Positions 46,843 through 59,100 of a stretch of DNA of 64,000 nucleotides are shown here, one piece after another; within the stretch, counting starts at the first letter, position 1, and every line of letters begins with the position of its first letter. Below the pieces are notes generated by a model. That model was not told the DNA's origin. It saw only the letters and a program-made list of their open reading frames with translations, and did no database searches. Position numbers and translations under genes: made by a program. This DNA is from Coccinella septempunctata (taxonomy: Eukaryota; Arthropoda; Insecta; Coleoptera; Coccinellidae): NCBI RefSeq assembly GCF_907165205.1, contig NC_058197.1, positions 15,802,266 through 15,866,265 of the forward strand. Direction: 5' to 3'.

Positions 46843-48455
46843 ATGGATAATGATGTAATGAATGACGCAAATACGAGAGATTTGAATGATGCCATTGATA
46901 GCATTCAGGATTCTCCATCCTACTCTATTCACGGATTGTTGAACAGTTTAGCTCCAAATGATAAAGATCTTAATACGCAAGAAAAATACGGTAAGCACAT
47001 GAAGCACAGCTTTTACAAATTTTTAGTGTTGATTGGCTTTCATGTATACCTGCACTATTTGTAGATTAGCTTTTAAAGAAAGAATATTGTGAAATTTATT
47101 CATGGTTACTTCAGATAATCCTAAAAACAATCGCTTATTTCCAGAAATTGTATTGAAAAAGACCCATATTTTCTTTAGTAATTTTTCAAAGTGTGAAACC
47201 CTTGTTAAAAAATTTGTTACAGTCTGCAAAAGATAATTGATTACCTGTTAATATATTCCTTGGGATCTTCACGTCCTAAACACATTTTCATCACTTCTTG
47301 ATTGTGCACTTAGGAGATCATGACTGATAAAAAACGGTTAAGAGAAAGCTCCCACCTTCAAATTGAATTAAACTCAAATTCAATTACTCTCTCAGGCTAT
47401 TAAATTAAGGGAAAAGATACATAATTAAATTGGAAAGATACCTCCTGCACTTTAATTAGATTTATTAATCATTTAGTTACAGGATTATATGACTATGAAG
47501 GAAAATTTGATACTCGACAGAGATTAAAAAGACAGCGTTATGTTAAGGACAATAAGTCGAATGATTTAAATTGTATCAGCATCAATTGATAGAAAAACTT
47601 AAATTTTTCAGGTTTTACAGACCATCTTCAAGGTTACAACTCCAACGATGAAGCCAACTCGCCACCAAATATCTCTTCTACTTCCAAAAGAAAACAACGT
47701 CGCTACAGGTACTTTAAGTCGCGAAATTCGATTTCAATCTCTACTTTGGACTCATTTTTAGGACAACTTTCACCAACTTCCAACTGGAAGAACTAGAAAG
47801 GGCTTTCCACAAAACCCACTACCCCGATGTGTTCTTTCGGGAGGAACTGGCAATGAGGATCGATTTAACGGAGGCAAGAGTGCAGGTCTGGTTTCAGAAC
47901 CGAAGGGCCAAGTGGAGGAAGAACGAAAAAATAATTGGTAAAGGCGTGGACATGCAGAAAAATCTGAATATAGGTGAGTGATTTATCATGTAAGAAACTA
48001 ACTTATCAACGATGATTCGAAGATTTTTTAACATTGAATGTGATGTTCAAGCTTCGTCTCCGGTAGGCAGTCCTCTGCTAAATTTCATGCCAACCTGCGA
48101 TCAACCGACTTCTTCCAACATATTCCTCGGTCTAGACTGGCCAAACGTAATGCAATCTCTACCATTTTCGAATAATCCGCCAATACCCACGGAAGATCAC
48201 CACGCTTCCAACGATCACTGTCAGATGGAGCCACAGCTTCAAGACAGACTACAAGAAACGATGTTGATTGCTGACCGAATAACCAACTCTTTGCATCATG
48301 GGGAAATGATGGAAGACTCCATGTTGTTACAGGACGATTTAGATCAACGCATCGAAAATCTGGGGGTTATGACCGATGCGCATTGCGATATTTCCATAGA
48401 TCCGGAGCTGTTAACTTTGAAACCTCCGAGGCATATGAGGAACAACGAGAATTGA
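46843..48455 (+). CDS. Paired-class homeobox transcription factor (aristaless/Arx/Pph13 group)
   Basis: Four exons: 46843-46990, 47612-47708, 47762-47973 and 48052-48455. They give 286 aa. The homeodomain covers about residues 78-137: QRRYRTTFTNFQLEELERAF, HKTHYPDVFFREELAMRI, DLTEARVQVWFQNRRAKWRK. Position 50 is Q, and an intron splits the homeodomain after RRYR, as in many aristaless-type genes. No paired domain. YPDVFFREELA rather than YPDVFTREELA resembles Pph13, the insect photoreceptor regulator, more than Arx or aristaless proper. An SIHGLLNSL stretch near residue 30 resembles an octapeptide-like repression motif. No OAR tail is evident. The C-terminus is acidic and Q/N-rich. Confidence 0.9.
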
Positions 48456-49152
48456 GGGGGGGAAACAATAAGAAGGCATTAAAGATAGGGTCTTATTTAA
48501 TATTTGCATTTATTTACAAAAGTATCAATTTCACAACAAAAGTTTCAAATCAGTTTTTGTATTCAACAGATTGCGACAAAAATGTCTGATTTCGTTAGGA
48601 TTCTTCGTTATCATCAAACATGTACGATTTTATTAACAATAAGATAAGTCCATATAATATGGGTGGTATCCCAAGCATGTATATCTTCGAGTTTTCCAAT
48701 AGGAAGTTCCCATTTTGAGTCATATACACTCATTTAGTTACTCGATGAATCAAAATAGACTTTTCCGGTGGAAAACTCTTGTTCTAGCTTATCTTGTATA
48801 TATTCTCAAATATTCCGAACCATCTTATCGTTAGAATTTGAGGAGGTTCATTTTTGGTACCTGATGTTTCTTCATTAACATAAAAAAAGATAATTTCATT
48901 TATTTCCCTCGATCGTCCAATCCCAGAAACGTTCGATAAAATGATGAAACTACAACGTCATTTATTCGATTTATTAGTAAAACAATAAATAACAAAATTA
49001 TATAATCTAAACAATTTCTGGGAGAACCCAAAGATATACAACTACAAATTACTCATGTTCTTCCATCACACGAGAAATGCAGTACAAAAATAAATTAATC
49101 GAAATCGTTCATAAAAAATAACTATATTTACTCACAGAAAAGTAGTCCAGAA
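48456..49152. other. Convergent 3' region of the homeobox gene and Cul2
   Basis: AT-rich. A minus-strand AATAAA (TTTATT near 48960) could end Cul2 transcripts. No further gene seen. Confidence 0.45.
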
Positions 49153-52100
49153 TTATGCTACATAACTATACTCCTCGCTGGAGTGTGCAGTTCTTTCGAT
49201 ATATTGCTTGTCGATTAGGGATTCGATACATTTCTTTATCAGTTGAACACTTGGAGCGAAAGACGTTTTCGACTGTGAGTAAACCTGAAAATGAACGGTA
49301 TTATTCCAAAAATATTCCAGAAAATTGGCATTATGCGATATCTCGTCATCAGAAGGAATCATAGGGTTCGTCTAATGGTATAGGCATGAGCGTAACATAT
49401 GACGCATTCACGATTGAAAAGTACCAATGATGTGTAATTTTCGCATCTTTCAAGGGTTTTTTTGAATCAAACGGATTTCATCGCATTTTTTAGGGCATGA
49501 TGGTGACAGATAGTTCTACATGCTTATTTTAAAGGGATACTTTTACTATATATGAATAAATGATGAAGATATTTGGACTTACTTCTTGTATTAAAGCGTT
49601 GTGTTTTAAAACTTTCCTAGCTTTCATTATCCTAACAATAGCGGCCTGCAGGTACATTTTCCTATCATCTTCTACGGAATTCATAGTTTGCTCCACCTCC
49701 TGAGGCGATTCCTTCTGAACCGCAGCTGTTATCCTGAATTTCGTCCTCTTATTCGAATAATCCATATTCAATCGTAATACGGAGGACTCTGTCAGTTCCT
49801 ATAGAAAAAAAATCGCATTGAAGCTCGTCCCTCATCGACTAGAAATGCCGAATTTACCTCGGTATCGGACAATAACAGTTTAGACTCCACAAGACTGATG
49901 GCGTGCCTCTGAAAGTGCTCAGCGTTCAACTGCAACGTATCTCTGATCTCTTTGCAGGTCAGGGAGTCGGTGTTCTCGAAAAGCAACAAGATGGCCATTT
50001 GAAAGGTTTGCACGGTGACCACGTACGATTTCTTGAGATAACCTAGCCTCAATTCCGCCTGGCAGAGATGGTGAAGCCACGTTAACTTCCTCCCGTTGAA
50101 CCGATTATGATAAAACGCTTCAAACTGAAAAAACACTGGTCAATACCGATAATCCATACAGTGTAAGAGGGTAACTCACCTTCTGAACGCTCTTTTCGAG
50201 TTGTTGAGGAACGGCGAAGGGGGTTACGACGGCCTGACCCAGGGGCCAAGCTCCGGCTTGCAGCACGTAAATGCTGAAATTTATGCCGAGATCTATGTTA
50301 TCCTCCTTCAAGTACACCTGGAACTTATTGTTCAGATCGGCGCTAACAGACATATCCGTGAACATCCTGTGCAGTTTACTGGTGAATTCGTAGCCGCAAG
50401 CTTGCTTCAACCTATTTATCATCGTCTCCTCCGCATCCATGCTTTGGGTTTGTTGGTGAATCAGCCGTTTGGCCAACATACGGGAGTAGAACTTTTGGAA
50501 TACGTCTTTATCGTCGATGTATTTGAATATAATGATACTCTGAGAGAGTTTCTCTTCCACCTGAAAAAGGTGCATCGATTAATACAATTTCACATCAATG
50601 GAAATAGATTCGCTCCACTTACCTCAAATTCGCTGACGCCTTTGCTCGATTTTTTCAATAGGGTATCACAGTACTTGGCTAACAGCTCGGGGCTACGACA
50701 GGGGCTCTTTCCCCCATTAGGTCTGTGATTTATAACGTAACTACAGGCCTTATCCAGGGCCCCCATGAAATTCTGGTCAGACTTGAAAACCTCCTGGATG
50801 AGGAGCTTGTATCTACTATGGACATTCAACAAATTCTCCACGAAGTTTATGTGGATGTTTTCCCCTTGCAGGTTGCCGATGGCCTGCAAATTCACCGATT
50901 TTCACATGAAAATCCTAAATTAAACTAGAAACTTGCAAGATCTTCACTGGGATGCGTTATATAACCACTACACATTTGTGAAGATGAAAATGCGAAAATC
51001 ATGTTTCTAGTTTAATATTTTAATCAGTATTCGAAATAATTCTTCTTCAGTATCACTCACGTTCAATCCTTGAGTCTTGATATGCTCCAAGACCGTATCG
51101 ACTGGAACTTGGATGGCATCCTGAACGCTCTTCAGCAAGTCGTACATGTTGGACAGGTCTTTCTTCCTTTCCGCCTGCACCATGTTCATACATTCGCTAT
51201 AAATGAATTCCAGGTGTTCCTCTACCATATGAGCTTCACAGGTATGGGCCACCTTTAACAAACCCACCCTTAACTTGCCGTAAAGGCAAAACATGCAATT
51301 CACATTTACCTTCGGTAAAGAACTACTATGCAAAAATCTTCTGGCCCTAAACATTTCCTCTTCCAATTTAAGTTTAACCTTCTCCATGTACAGGCTGACG
51401 TCCCTTTCTTCAAGTAGCCTAGAAGCGTCCTGTTTGAAATGTTCACCGCTAGCAGTTAAAAACGGTTCTTCGAACAGTTCCTGGTATAACTGAAGAGGGG
51501 CCTTCTTTTTATAAGCCTGCACCTGGAAATAAAATGATCATTTGTAACTTTGTCGATATCCTAAATTGCACTTCTTACCTCAACAAAACTCAAGATTGTA
51601 CCTTTGATAGCTTCGATAGAAACAGGAATCGTTTTTTGTGCTCTGTCGGCGTCGATGGCCTCAAGCAACAAATCAACCAGTCTATGACCTATTGGTAAAA
51701 TCATTCGAGATTGCCATATATCAAGAGCTAGTTCCCCTATTTCCATTTGTTCTCCTACAAAAAATCAACGATTAAATCGAAGTTAAACTGAAAAAAAGAA
51801 AAAAAATTCACAGCTTAACCTCAAAAAATAACCCATGACTTCAGCCAAATAAAAGTAGAAATATACATCTAGGGTCATATATCATAGTCAACTTGCATAT
51901 ATGTTTACCTCCAGAAGAATCGGAGCTGCCATATATAATCTCAGCGTCAGACATTTTATGAGTACGGATGTGCTGCTGGTTCAAATATAAATATAAACTA
52001 TGTAAATATTGGCTACCAACTGAGTAATGCGACCAATAATGGTAATAATTTTTTATTAAATTATCTTCGCCATCTTTCTGAACCAACTGATGGAGTGAAG

Positions 52101-53995
52101 AAACATGGTCCATGAGGTATCTCTTTGTTTCCTGATATAGCTTATCCGCCATTGGCTCAGGGTGGGCGACACAAAGCGCGTAAACATCTCTGAAACATAA
52201 AAATACAATAAGACTCGAAGAATTCTTTCAAACAACAATATATGCTTTATTATTTCTCTAATAAATCTGAATTCTATTTCTATTTCAACCTATTACCACA
52301 TAGAATTCTCCGGTTAGAAATACTATTTCCACGGAAAATTGCCAAGATGATCAATAATTAAATTATAACCTGAGTAAAATTTGCGATGTTTTCAAAATAC
52401 GATTTGAACCCTTCGAATTTGAAAAGTCGTAATTCGCGCGCTCATGGAACAACCAATCAGGAACCATCGAATTGACAACGAGATTAGTTCTGCCAATCGC
52501 AAAATACGACGAGTTTCCAGTACTGCGACCATAGAATTTGTGAGAATGCAGAACTTGTGGCGACTAGATTTTGTTTTTTGTGATTATTTGATTTGAATTT
52601 CACGAATTTTATGGTATAAATCTTCCGATAACTGTTGTGAAAGTTCTTCGCGAAAATTATTGTAGTGAAAGTGCTGAGGCGATGAAGGAATGGAATATAA
52701 CTAGAATAAGGTATTTTAATAATATTATTGCATTTTGCGTCCCCCAAAATGAACTGTTTTTAATTATATTACGAAAGAACAGAAAAAGAAAGATGTTAAG
52801 TGTTCTCTACCAACCATCATGGCGGCGTTTAAGATATTTTATTCGAATTATTCGAAAAATTTCTGTTTCATCAAACAAGTTATTTACTATAGAATTCAAA
52901 TTTTAAAAAGACTAAATTTCGTTTGAGCGACATTAAATAAATGCATTTGGGGTTCTTTTCAACGATAAATACAAGTGAAGGTAATGCATCAATTCAGTCG
53001 AAGAACTTTCAAATGTTTCTTCGATCCACGATTCTGAAAGAACTTACGGTTTACATGATACTCTTAATAGATCAAATAATGCTACATAAAATAGACGATT
53101 TGCGAAGGTTTTGTTGTTAAAAAATAAATTATTGATGTTTTTTAGTCACCGTTATATTATATACACTAGAATGATATCAGAAAACTTAATCTAAAATTTA
53201 TGGAACGAAGCTTGTGAACAGTATCAACACGTCTGAACATATCTTGAAAAAAATTAATCGTAGATGAAAATAAGGAGTTCTTACCTTCCTGTGAAAATTT
53301 CAACTCTTGAATTCGAATGACATTTGAATTAGAACACTCAAATAATTCAGAAGAAGAAAGACATATTTTATGCGGAATGAATAGATTCAAGAAACAATGC
53401 AAAGGTCGAATTTTAAATTATTTCTGATAGGCAGAATATTGTTGACCTCCTAAGGCTAGATATAGCATTATTTCAATGCCACTTGGGATATATAAGGAAT
53501 TTTTAAATATTTTTAATATCGTACAAGGATGCTGTCACATTAAAATTCATCTGGTAAAATTATTAGTGAAACCAGCTGTCAAAAATAATTTTTTTTGTAT
53601 TATTAAATGAGACAAAATTATTTTGAAAAAATTGACCCCATCAAGACATTAGTATTAGATATTTGGATACACACAATGTCTTTTTCATAAATTTTTTCTT
53701 CGGATCAAACTCCCAATTATTACTTTCGTTTTCGATAAACTTATACAATACACTAATAAGACTGAATTTTTTATGAAGAAAAGAATAGCTAGTGGTAGCG
53801 TTAAAAATTCATCATTTTTGTAAACATCGTTTTGACAATGAAGAATTCGGTAGATTGTGGCTAATAATATACTTACGAGAATCTGTCATTCCAAACACTT
53901 CTTGGAACATGTTTTAAGGTAATGACCCCCTTTATTGTCTCCCTTATAGCCTCCCAAGTTGCTGCAAAATCTACTTTTCTTGGTTTCAGTGACAT
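49153..53995 (-). CDS. Cul2: Cullin-2, scaffold of the ECV/CRL2 ubiquitin ligase
   Basis: Nine exons: 53877-53995, 51909-52189, 51579-51754, 51061-51522, 50623-50883, 50180-50560, 49858-50124, 49583-49798 and 49153-49284. They give 764 aa (human CUL2 has 745). The start MSLKPRKVDFAATWEAI and the end SSEEYSYVA match CUL2 rather than CUL1, 3 or 4, as does NMDYSNKRTKF. N-terminal cullin repeats, which bind the Elongin BC and VHL-type receptors, are followed by the cullin homology domain (YIDDKDVFQKFYSRMLAKRL). The C-terminal winged helix carries the NEDD8 site at about Lys708 (QAAIVRIMKARKVLKH). The first exon lies 1.7 kb upstream behind a large AT-rich intron. All joints keep frame. Confidence 0.96.
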
Positions 53996-56121
53996 TTTAA
54001 ATCTCACCTAATACCTAGTGACACTGCAAAATCTAAAAATAAAAACACTAATAATTGAACGCCATCAGTAACGTATTATTCCCAACCTGTATACGTTAAA
54101 AATAGTCTTTGCACTCACATTTGGATTTTAGGATCGTAATTTTTTGGGAAAACTGGCCTTGACTTATATACCAAAAATTTCATTAAATTGAACTTAAGGA
54201 TTCAACTGTTATTCACTTTTTTTTCTAGTACCTTGACTTATGTTCCTGATATTGCGATTATTTGTTTTCGTGAAATTATTGTTAAATAAATGATGGAAAG
54301 TATAATGTAGACATTCATTAGACAGTAAATTAACCTACGTACTCCAAATCTTCGAAAATATTGTCATGTTCCTACTCTCTGGTTTCTTCTTCTTATTCTC
54401 TGGTTTTCTATGGTTCCGCCACTGACTATTGCGCAACTTCTTCTTCAATTCAGACATAATTTTCTCTGGTCCTATTATGCACAGGACCGGCTTGAGCCAG
54501 GAAGTCCCAGTGAGAAAGCAGGAACGTACTTATTGTTTTTCATTGCTTTAGAATAGAGTACGCTGGTCTAGTGCCACATAATTCCAGAGGTTTTCTCTTA
54601 TTTAAGTACAAAAAATTAATATTTAATTTTTTCCAATAATAAAATTTCATTGATTTTCAACATTTTTATTCAATTTCGATATACTCTTCGTAATAAACAA
54701 ATATGCATTTCTGGAAATAATAAATTGAGTATCTTTTACATTCAATATAGTATGCGAAATCTACACAGTATAAACTTCGGTTACTAGATTCCAACTGATC
54801 AAATAGAGCAACGAACGAATAATAACCCTTTGAATTAAAACAAATGTATTAGGTTTTTTGCTATAGTTGTTTCGAAGAACTTTCACCATTCCTCTTATAT
54901 TCTATATTTTCCTATTTTCATTCCACCAATTTCTAGTTCTAACCACTATTTACCTCTGCTAATCCATCTTTTTATAGTGAAGGTTCAAGCTTTATAAGAC
55001 CGATCAGTCTATACTTTGGTATTAAGTGCCTTGTAGAGAATTTCTACTGTAAAGCTTGTTAAAGGGTGGCATCCACCATTTTCATTGTTTTTCAATATAT
55101 ATTATTGTTTAAACCGCATTAAGACATCAAATATACGCCACATATACAGGGCAAGTTGCCAGACCAGGTTTAGACTATAAATTTTGGTGTTATTGTTAAT
55201 TTTTCAACTACCAAAGATTGTTTCACCTTGCCTTGTATATGGTGCATTAACAAATGTGACTTCATCCAAATATTCCCTAATCTATATATCTTTATAATAT
55301 TATTGTATGCTCTGAAGACCAGTGAGTATTATTTACATATTGAATTATCTTACACATATGTATTCACACAAATAATTTTTTTTTACAAGTTGGTGTAGCT
55401 CATTCTGATACTAACAAGTAAATATTAACGGTAGAATTAAGAAATATCGTAAATTAGATTTAGGAAACGTGAATTTTGAAGTAACATCAGTGAATGAATG
55501 AACAAGTATTGAAGATAACCATTTATTAGATTTATTCCTAACATCAAAAGTTTCGTTTATCATTATTCAACAAAGAAAAGTCACCTAATAAAATCGATAT
55601 CAATTTCGTCTGGGGTTATTTTTTTATTGTATTGTTGTGAATGGAAAGTATGTCTTATATAAAATTGCATTTTCACAATTAAAAAAAAAGTGCAGGGTTG
55701 GAGGCCAGAGTAAATTTCGTAAATTTCCTGGAAATATATATTCGTGTCTGTCTGGCTTTGTTGTTCGTTTAACAGAATCGTGGAATTTGGGATGTAAAAT
55801 GATCGATTTGATTCCTGTCGTGCTGTGGTAGTTTTGGTCTCAGTTTTCGAATAATTTGGATTTTATCTCTGGCACAAATCGTTCAACGAGTGGAGAGAAT
55901 GTTCAGTTTAGGGCCACTAGGTTTTTTTTCCAATATTTGCAACGTTTTTTGGTAACCCATTATTTCTGACTATTTGTGAGTGATTATCTTGCTCTTTTAG
56001 ATTGTTCCTAAAGTGATTTTTCCCTTCTAAACATTCCCCCCCTTCGATATATCTAATGAAATGATGATTGAGAGAAAAAAGAATTTTCCTTCGGTTGTGT
56101 GTGATATGAAAATGACTAGAT
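53996..56121. other. Cul2 promoter side and nSyb 3' region, no further gene
   Basis: AT-rich non-coding. A locally GC-richer patch at about 54380-54560 holds a GGTCC...GGACC type inverted repeat. No tRNA or coding sequence supported. Confidence 0.4.
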
Positions 56122-59100
56122 TTAACCGGTTTGTGGAGCAGGTGTTCCTGACCCTTGCGCAGGCTGTACTGGTACTGGTGGCTGTGGTGGGGGATAGTAC
56201 TGGGCATAAGGGTTTGGAGGCTTTTCCTCTGGCATGAATCTCACTGAAATAAACGGTATTATTCACGAGCCAACGTTATATACAACAAAAATAAGGTACG
56301 CGTGTATGGGGCTTTGAAAATTTCAATTGCCTACACTCGGAGGTAGTGAAAGTATTAAACTGCTGGTCAAAAGTTGAGGCTCTAAAACGCTTATGTATGT
56401 ATATGCCATCATGAGTGATTCCTGCCTGTCTTTCAGTAAAAGTGAAAAGATGAAAGTAATAATTGTAAAGTTTAATGCATAGTATGAGTGAAATGTGGTG
56501 CAAATCATGCCGAAACAGTATGGCAACAAACCTTTGTCGGTAGTTTTACTTTCTGGGGTGCAAACCCAAGCGCTGGAAGATGCTGGCAAAGAGGAAACCT
56601 CTAAAAGCATAGGTCCTCCTCTGATATCTTATCTTACCATTCTAACTTCGCTATTGGCTTATTTGTTAAGTTAAGCCAGGGGCAATATGCACAGTAGACA
56701 TTCCCACGAGGATACCACCAGAGACCTTTCTCTATGGATACCACCATCCACCATGATATGTTAAAATAGGATTCAGCTTATTCCTTTGGAAATTGTTTAT
56801 GATAATATAACAATAAGATAGTTGTATGCTACTTAAACCAATTTTTTTTGTGGCTTATGATATGACTATAAATCATCATGCAAAACTGAAAACCTTACCT
56901 TTAAAAGAAGATACTACCATAAGGTCTCTAAATAACGAAAAAACTTATGTAATCTTGATGCTTTAATTTCGAAAGGCTGCTCTAAACTCCTCTAACTTTC
57001 GTAGCGTTCAAATGATTCTCTATATTTACATTTACATTAATTTGTCGAAGGTTCCTTATGGAGATAATGATTATCTACTTTCAAATGGTCGCATGTACAA
57101 TCAATGAGATACAAATTCGTTAAGTACAGATATAATACAGAACATATTTGGGGGATCTAGTTTGCTACCATTTATTTTGTCCGCCCTCAGACGAAGTATC
57201 TAATTTAAATACCAACAATTCCAAATTTTACCGGTTTATTCCTCTACCGGACTCAGCTGTAAGAGATTTCAAACGAGTTCAGAATTTGTAAAATCGAATA
57301 GAAGAACACATTACATGCAGTGGGGTCATGCTTAGCTTTACCAGAAAGTTGGAGAGGTCAGAAAGATAGGTATATCATGCATTAGAGTTTGGATAATTTT
57401 CTGATAGAAAAACATGCTTATGAAGAATGTGAAACATACGGTTGTTTAAGTGAAGTGGATTGAAATAACTTATTATTTCAATCTGCCATTCTTTGGATTT
57501 CATTCCACTTCACCTCACATCGAAAAAATACACTAAAAGAAAGATGATGTTAGTTACAGGAAAGACAGACGAGGAAGCGAATCAACATCAAATATATCTT
57601 TTTCAATTTAGTTACCCAATCTCGTCGATATAAGTAGCTTAACGCCCCTTAGAAGTTCACTATAGATTAAAAAATACGAAGAATTTATATGAGCTTATCG
57701 TACTTGAATTCTTAGATCGTGAAAAAAAAAATCTGGATGTTATACATCTTGTACATCGGTTACTTACTGACAATAATAGCTAAAATCACCAATCCAATAA
57801 GTCCCATGACAATCATCATCTGAAATAAGAAAACTGTTGAATCGAAAACAAATATGTCGGAGTTGGTGAAATCTCACCTTTAAGTTTTGTAACCAGAATT
57901 TTCTTTTGAGTCTTCCTGCCTGCTGCTCAAATTGCGAAGCTCCTTGTTGAAGGGCATCTGGAAGAGTATTCGCTTAAGTATTGAGCTTATTTTTTTACAA
58001 TACCTGGTATTTTGAAAATAATTTTCCTTTTTTGTCCGTGTGAGATCAGTTAGGCTCTGGTATGATGTTATCATACATGTTAGGTGAATAATAAACATGA
58101 TTGATTTCCATATTTATATTCCTAGCTGAAGTGACAATAATAATTACAACATTTAAATAAGAAATTATATTAGATGAAAGCTCAAAGATTATACAGATTC
58201 AATTTGCTCTTCTTTTCGTCTGGAAAATTAATTATGTCGAATGCGTCCCCAATAAAACAATTTACAAATTTTGTTACAACAACGTTTTTAATCCAACAAA
58301 ACAAATCTCATATTCATGATGTCTATTTACACTCTCCATTTTCAGTATGGGCAAAAAATACATCTAAAATATTCTTTACAGTCTGTGGCACACAATTGTT
58401 ATTTTTTAAAGCTTTAAGCGCATTCTGGCAGGCTTTACAATCCCATGTTGGTGAAAAACTCTTGTCTTCGCACTTGATCAGGCCCAAATTAACGAAGATT
58501 GCATTGAAGACGTAGGGAGAATTTTGTTTGGTCGCTGCCCAATTGAACAGTTCTTTATACAAGCTTTCTGTCACGTCCAAAGCATAATTCCGCACCATTT
58601 CCCTTTTGCTACCATATAATGACGATACTTTCATAAGGACAGTGATGAAATCTTTCAAAACGATATCTCCACCCTTCTTCGACTCCTTCAGAATAAAGTT
58701 TTTTCTCTCGTGGCCCAAATTTATAAACTTATCTTCGGTAGGGTTCTGGATGAATTGATCGAAGGTTACATTGGTTGATTCATCGTCTGATTCAATTTCT
58801 GCTTCTTCTTCTTCCTCCTCTTCCTCTTCGTCTGCATCATCATCCCCTTCGTCTTCCTCTAAGCTCAAGGAGGCATCGTATTTTCCAATTTTTGCGAAGT
58901 TTTTCTTGATTTCATCACAACCATCATCACCAAATTGATTTCCATCCAGGATTACATTTTTAAGCTTGGGTTTATTACCCAGAGCTTCGACCACAGCTAT
59001 TCCTCCTTCTTTCCTTATTTCATTGAAGCCTAACGTTAGTTGTTCCAGATTTTCGTGTTTGTCTTTCAAGGCTTTAGCTAATACCGTAGCTCCTTTCGTT

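Noticed and set aside
50201..50728. Plus-strand 175-codon frame
   Set aside because: Antisense shadow spanning Cul2 exons 5 and 6 and their intron.
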